A stretch of 64,000 nt of DNA from Tatumella citrea (GTDB taxonomy: Bacteria; Pseudomonadota; Gammaproteobacteria; Enterobacterales; Enterobacteriaceae). The stretch covers positions 2,790,001 to 2,854,000 of the forward strand of contig NZ_CP015579.1 in the NCBI RefSeq assembly GCF_002163585.1, written 5' to 3'. This document shows, piece by piece, positions 60,641 through 64,000 of the stretch. Within the stretch, counting starts at the first letter, position 1, and the number at the start of each line of letters is the position of its first letter. Both the position numbers and the translations under genes were made by a program. A model generated the notes under the pieces. That model made no database searches, was not told the DNA's origin, and saw only the letters and a program-made list of their open reading frames with translations.

Positions 60641-61684
60641 TTATTTATCTTCAGAGATCAAAAAGGTTTTAAATAATGGCGAAGCCCAGGTTTCAAATTT
60701 ATTGCCATCGCGGCTAATCAGAAAAACAGCCAGATGCTGTTTTAAAGCCAGTGCTTTGGCTTTCTCAGTTCCCAGAACCATCAGACCGGTATCCCAGCCA
60801 TCGGCTTCGCCGGCTGTGGTGGCAATCACCGTCGCTGAGGCTAGTTTGTGTTCTATCGGCCTGCCTGTCGACGGATCAATAATATGCGAAATCCTGTGCC
60901 CATCCAGTTCGTAATAATTACGATAATTTCCGGAAGTACTGATACCATGCCCTTGCAGGTTAACCACAGCCTGAGCCACATTCTCCAGGTCGGTCGGTTT
61001 CTCTATAGCAACACGCCAGGATTTTCCCTGCGCAGTGTGACCGCGAGACAACAAAGCTCCACCTACGGAAACCAGATAATTGGTAATCCCCTGTGACTCC
61101 ATCAACCTTGCCAGATGATCTGTCGCATACCCCTCTCCCATTGTCGAGAGATCTACATATAGTCCGGGCAAATCTTTCTGCAATGCCTGACCTTGTACAG
61201 TCTGGATAACTTTAAGGTGTTGCAGTCCGGTCAGCGCCTTAGCCTGATCGATTTGTTCCTGTGACGGTGTATGTTGTGGTGCTTTTGTCGGGCCAAAGCC
61301 CCAGAGGTTTACTAACGGTCCGACGGTGATATCCATCGCCCTGTCAGTTTTTGCTCCAATACGCAGTGCCATTGTCACGATATCCGCCATATCTTCGCTG
61401 ACCGGCCACGGTTTATCTCCCTGATACTGGTTAAAACGGGATAATGCCGAGTCCGGTTTCCAGGTGGACAGTTCCTGATCATCATTATCCAGTTGTTGCT
61501 GGATTATCTTCTGCAACTGGTCACGGCGGGATGCGGGTACATCCGCGACCGACACCCGCCAGACAGTGCCCATGGTCTTCCCGGACATAATCAGATTCTG
61601 TGCGGAGGAAGATCCTGAATTATCGCATCCGGCTAAGGCGAAGATTAAAGTGAGCAATACGCTCCTGCAGGAAAAAACGTTCAT
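60641..61684 (-). CDS. apbE: FAD:protein FMN transferase ApbE
   Basis: A 347-residue lipoprotein (E. coli ApbE 351) that attaches FMN covalently to Thr of NqrB/NqrC and RnfG/RnfD in the periplasm. Signal peptide with lipobox LAGC; then MSGKTMGTVWRVSV and ISTSGNYRNYYELDGHRISH, and the conserved IIDPSTGRP. Start at 61684 (MNVFSCRS) rather than the in-frame opening at 61729, matching the signal peptide. Lies between ompC and alkB as in E. coli apart from the missing ada. Confidence 0.94.
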   Translation of the reverse strand: MNVFSCRSVLLTLIFALAGCDNSGSSSAQNLIMSGKTMGTVWRVSVADVPASRRDQLQKIIQQQLDNDDQELSTWKPDSALSRFNQYQGDKPWPVSEDMADIVTMALRIGAKTDRAMDITVGPLVNLWGFGPTKAPQHTPSQEQIDQAKALTGLQHLKVIQTVQGQALQKDLPGLYVDLSTMGEGYATDHLARLMESQGITNYLVSVGGALLSRGHTAQGKSWRVAIEKPTDLENVAQAVVNLQGHGISTSGNYRNYYELDGHRISHIIDPSTGRPIEHKLASATVIATTAGEADGWDTGLMVLGTEKAKALALKQHLAVFLISRDGNKFETWASPLFKTFLISEDK

Positions 61685-61768
61685 TAGTTTTGCTTCCGGA
61701 AAAATAAAAAATGCCTGCCGTAAGTTCACCGGCCATAACAGCGCAACTGCGCACCAAAAAGAGGCGCT

Positions 61769-62044
61769 ATGTTAACAAAAGGTCGCTCACTGTACCGTGA
61801 ATATCTGTGCGATCGGCTGGCATATATTTTGCACGGATTATTACGCAAGATTAACAACTGGCGAGGTACGAAGATGAAAAATATTTCCTCTGTCCGGCAA
61901 CAGGTAAAACAACTGTGGACACAATGGTTATCCTTTGCAGTATTTACCCAGGCAGGATCTGCACTGGAAGGAAACCATCAGCAATTGTATGCAGATGCAG
62001 CGGAGAATTTTAATCGTTACGGAGTCGAAAAACGCAGGATGTAA
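61769..62044 (+). CDS. small hypothetical protein between apbE and ompC
   Basis: A 91-codon frame of unknown family. Two in-frame starts have reasonable ribosome-binding sites: ATG 61769 (AAGAGG before it) and ATG 61874 (GAGG seven bases before; 56 residues, opening MKNISSVRQQVKQLWTQWL). The shorter product is hydrophilic with an amphipathic first helix. Divergent from apbE and convergent with ompC. No membrane segment or recognisable motif. Could be spurious. Confidence 0.45.
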   Translation: MLTKGRSLYREYLCDRLAYILHGLLRKINNWRGTKMKNISSVRQQVKQLWTQWLSFAVFTQAGSALEGNHQQLYADAAENFNRYGVEKRRM

Positions 62045-62068
62045 ATGTGGAACTTAACAGCGGAGAAA

Positions 62069-62097
62069 ACGGGGAATGGATAATATCCATTCCCCGT
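62069..62097 (-). terminator. ompC-type porin terminator
   Basis: ACGGGGAATGGAT / ATCCATTCCCCGT arms, 13 bp, loop AAT; followed on the minus strand by TTTTCTCC. It would also stop the small ORF on the plus strand. Confidence 0.85.
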
Positions 62098-62104
62098 TGT
62101 TATA

Positions 62105-63223
62105 TCAGAACTGGTACACCAGGCCTGTAGCCACGATGTTGTCAGTATTTATACCAGCATCATTGGTGAACTGGTTGTCTTTAAGCAGGTTGATCTGGTA
62201 ATCAACATAGGTAGACATGTTTTTGTTAAAGTAGTAAGTCGCACCCACATCAACATATTTTTTCAGGTTCTGAGAACCATATCCCTGAACACTGGTACCG
62301 CGTGATGAAACAAATGCCAGTGAAGGACGCAGACCAAAGTCAAACTGATACTGAGCTACTAATTCCCAGTTATCCGCTTTATCCGCATAACCGTAAGCAG
62401 TTGAGTCGCTGCTACCGAAACGGGTTGCATTATATGAACGTGTGTACATTGCAGCCAGGTAGACGTTATTAGCGTCATATTTCAGACCACCAGTGTACGC
62501 CTGAGCTTTATCACCCCGGCCAAGGATTCGATTACCATCAGAAACATAGTTATTCTGCTCATCCGTACGATCAGAGGAGAACATCGCACCACCCAGAGAG
62601 AAGCCCTGACCCAGATCGTAGGTCGCGCTCATTCCCCAGCCGTCGCCATTTTGTCCTAACACATCACGGCCATTCGCGCTTTCACTTGAACTGCCATTTT
62701 TACCCTGATACTGAACAGCAATATTCAGGCCATTAATCAGACCCCAGAAGTCAGTATTACGATAGGTCAGCAGGCCGCTGGAGCGTTGGAACATAAAGTT
62801 ATCTGCGCCGTAAGTATCACCACCAAACTCTGGCAGAACGTCAGTCCAGCCGGCAATATCATACAGAACACCGTAGTTACGGCCGTAATCTAAAGAACCA
62901 TCATTATCGAATTTCAGACCAGCAAAACCAACACGGGTATAAGTATCTGCACTGCCGTCAGATTCTGCATTGTTCAGCGCGACCTGATATTCCCATTCAC
63001 CGTAGCCGGTCAGTTGATCACTGATCTGAGTTTCGCCTTTAAAGCCGAAACGTAAGTACGACTGGTCACCATCCGAACCATTATCGCTTGAAAAATAGTG
63101 CAAACCGTCAACTTTACCGAACAGATCTAATTTGTTGCCGTCTTTGTTATAAATTTCAGCAGCGCTGGCAGATCCGGCAACGAGCAGAGCCGGAACTAAA
63201 AGTGAAAGAACGCTAAGCTTCAT
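62105..63223 (-). CDS. ompC: General porin OmpC/OmpF type
   Basis: A 372-residue trimeric porin precursor with a signal peptide cleaved after SASA (residue 21). The mature protein begins [19 protein letters not shown], and the constriction loop L3 motif [11 protein letters not shown] is present; it ends in Phe (LVYQF). Named ompC by position next to apbE and divergent from micF, although OmpC, OmpF and PhoE cannot be told apart with certainty here. Allows passive entry of small hydrophilic solutes. Confidence 0.92.
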   Translation of the reverse strand: MKLSVLSLLVPALLVAGSASAAEIYNKDGNKLDLFGKVDGLHYFSSDNGSDGDQSYLRFGFKGETQISDQLTGYGEWEYQVALNNAESDGSADTYTRVGFAGLKFDNDGSLDYGRNYGVLYDIAGWTDVLPEFGGDTYGADNFMFQRSSGLLTYRNTDFWGLINGLNIAVQYQGKNGSSSESANGRDVLGQNGDGWGMSATYDLGQGFSLGGAMFSSDRTDEQNNYVSDGNRILGRGDKAQAYTGGLKYDANNVYLAAMYTRSYNATRFGSSDSTAYGYADKADNWELVAQYQFDFGLRPSLAFVSSRGTSVQGYGSQNLKKYVDVGATYYFNKNMSTYVDYQINLLKDNQFTNDAGINTDNIVATGLVYQF

Positions 63224-63345
63224 GTAATTACCCTCGAATGAGACCCGTAACGTCAGACATCGACACAGGAAAAAAAGTATAAAAAAGTAAAGATACAGCT
63301 TTCTACGTCATGTTAATTCAGGGCGAGAAATAATCTATCCTCGAA

Positions 63346-63403
63346 ATGATACTAAAAGAGCTAAACTGCTTCAATTCATTTCAAATTAATTTCAAAATGT
63401 AAA
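63346..63403 (-). promoter_or_regulatory. ompC promoter with OmpR-like sites
   Basis: On the minus strand TTTACATTTTGAAATTAATT (63384-63403) matches the OmpR C1-type site of E. coli ompC, and TTGAAATGAATTGAAGC follows as a second site. The -10 region TTTAGTATCATTTCG (around 63346-63355) is nearly identical to E. coli. Start near 63339, leaving a leader of about 115 bases. Confidence 0.75.
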
Positions 63404-63546
63404 AATCACGGAACTTTTTTATGCCACAGGTTAACTTTTAATGAGCACTAAAGGTTAAATCAACCAAAAGTTTATTAATGAAAAGAATTACGCACTAATT
63501 GTCAAAAAGCTAAAGTGTTTGTAATAATGCCGGAATGTTAAAATTT

Positions 63547-63590
63547 ACAGCACTGAATGATAAATGAAATCACTACGACAGGAATATAAT
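63547..63590 (+). promoter_or_regulatory. micF promoter with MarA/SoxS/Rob box
   Basis: ACAGCACTGAATGATAAATG (63547-63566) fits the marbox consensus AYnGCACnnWnnRYYAAAY with a single mismatch. TATAAT at 63585-63590 places the start at 63598. The box overlaps the -35 region, a class II position, as for E. coli micF. Confidence 0.8.
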
Positions 63591-63597
63591 TATTCCT

Positions 63598-63689
63598 GCT
63601 ATCATCATTTATTTTATTATTACCTTCATTCACCCCGAATGAGTATTGCTTGAAAATTCCCTACCGGACTTCGTGTCCGGTTTTTTTTT
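63598..63689 (+). ncRNA. micF: MicF small regulatory RNA
   Basis: A 92-base RNA divergent from the porin gene. The 5' seed GCTATCATCATT is identical to E. coli MicF, which base-pairs with the ompF translation start. The body is diverged, and the terminator hairpin ACCGGAC-TTCGT-GTCCGGT (63663-63681) with nine T is strong. It has its own TATAAT at the right distance. Expected to repress an OmpF-type porin in response to MarA/SoxS/Rob and osmolarity. Confidence 0.9.
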
Positions 63690-64000
63690 GTCTGATTACA
63701 GACAGATGCATGCTCTCCGACAGGATTTCCGGGGTTACGTTCTGCCCCCTGCTGGCTCTGACTTCGGTATTATTCATTAATGAAAATATCACATGGCGAA
63801 ATTACTCACCCTGCCGTCAGATTTTAAATATTACCTGTCAGCATCAGAATATGCTTATAGAGTATCGTCACCAGATGTCTGAATTATGAATGATTATTTT
63901 TCAGTATTTTCTGATAACAATATCCGGAACTCCGTTGTGAATAAATTTGATCACCTGAAAAAGTTCCAACCCGCAGACTGATTAGCCTTCACTTACTGAT
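63690..64000. other. region after micF to the window end
   Basis: About 310 AT-rich bases. In E. coli rcsD follows here; no rcsD start is recognisable before base 64000. A 31-codon frame at 63886 is too short and featureless to claim. Confidence 0.6.

Noticed and set aside
63650..63889. 79-codon frame after the porin promoter
   Set aside because: It begins inside MicF and runs through its terminator; no ribosome-binding site or family resemblance.
63886..63981. 31-codon frame at the right end as a possible rcsD start
   Set aside because: It ends in a stop before the window edge and does not resemble the RcsD N-terminus.

Overview
This 64 kb window is a chromosomal segment of a gammaproteobacterium of the order Enterobacterales. 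Gene content and order resemble the E. coli/Salmonella region around 46-49 min (yegQ, yegS, thiMD, mrp-metG, cdd, sanA, mglBAC, folE-yeiB, yeiG, lysP, yeiE/yeiH, nfo, fruBKA, yeiW, yeiP, lpxT, mepS, yejG-bcr-rsuA, radD, rplY, yejK/yejLM, proL, apbE, alkB, ompC/micF). Genes such as dbpA, ahpCF and maeA are inserted at other points, and galS, cirA, setB and ada are missing from their usual places. The divergence fits an Erwiniaceae-type genome (Tatumella, Erwinia or Pantoea relatives); the genus is a guess. The region is mostly core genome, with one clear insertion sequence and a few lineage-specific islands.

Layout. 1-4.5 kb: the 3' part of trhP/yegQ, a probable CyaR-like sRNA, the YegS lipid kinase, and the thiMD salvage operon under a TPP riboswitch. 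4.5-13 kb: a Fur-boxed TonB-dependent siderophore receptor, a long AT-rich gap, dbpA, then a translationally coupled three-gene operon for two outer-membrane beta-barrels and a periplasmic DUF4056-type protein. That operon is the least explained system in the window. 13-23 kb: ahpCF with a 37-bp OxyR site, a GNAT enzyme, mrp/apbC divergent from metG, cdd, maeA, sanA. 23-29 kb: the mglBAC galactose ABC transporter (perfect CRP half-sites, a GalR/GalS operator, no galS), yeiB and folE. 29-36 kb: a PtrR-like LysR regulator with yeiG, lysP, yeiE divergent from yeiH, and nfo. 36-40 kb: fruBKA with two Cra operators. 40-43.7 kb: yeiW, efpL/yeiP, lpxT and an intact 1415-bp IS4-family element inserted in the lpxT terminator. 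43.7-55 kb: an amino-acid permease, mepS, yejG, bcr, rsuA, radD, rplY, yejK, yejL, yejM and tRNA-Pro(GGG). 55-64 kb: a LexA-boxed DinI/MsgA-like gene, a YoaK/DUF1275 membrane protein, a DoxX protein, a LysR regulator, a GNAT enzyme, an EntD-like phosphopantetheinyl transferase, alkB-apbE, an unknown small ORF, and an OmpC-type porin divergent from the sRNA MicF with its MarA/SoxS/Rob box.

Regulatory reading. The window is rich in readable control sites: TPP riboswitch, Fur, OxyR, CRP, GalR/S, Cra, LexA, OmpR and MarA boxes, plus many intrinsic terminators. Common themes are carbon uptake (Mgl, Fru), oxidative and alkylation stress (AhpCF, Nfo, AlkB, a LexA-controlled gene), and the cell envelope (LpxT, MepS, YejM, porin, the barrel operon).
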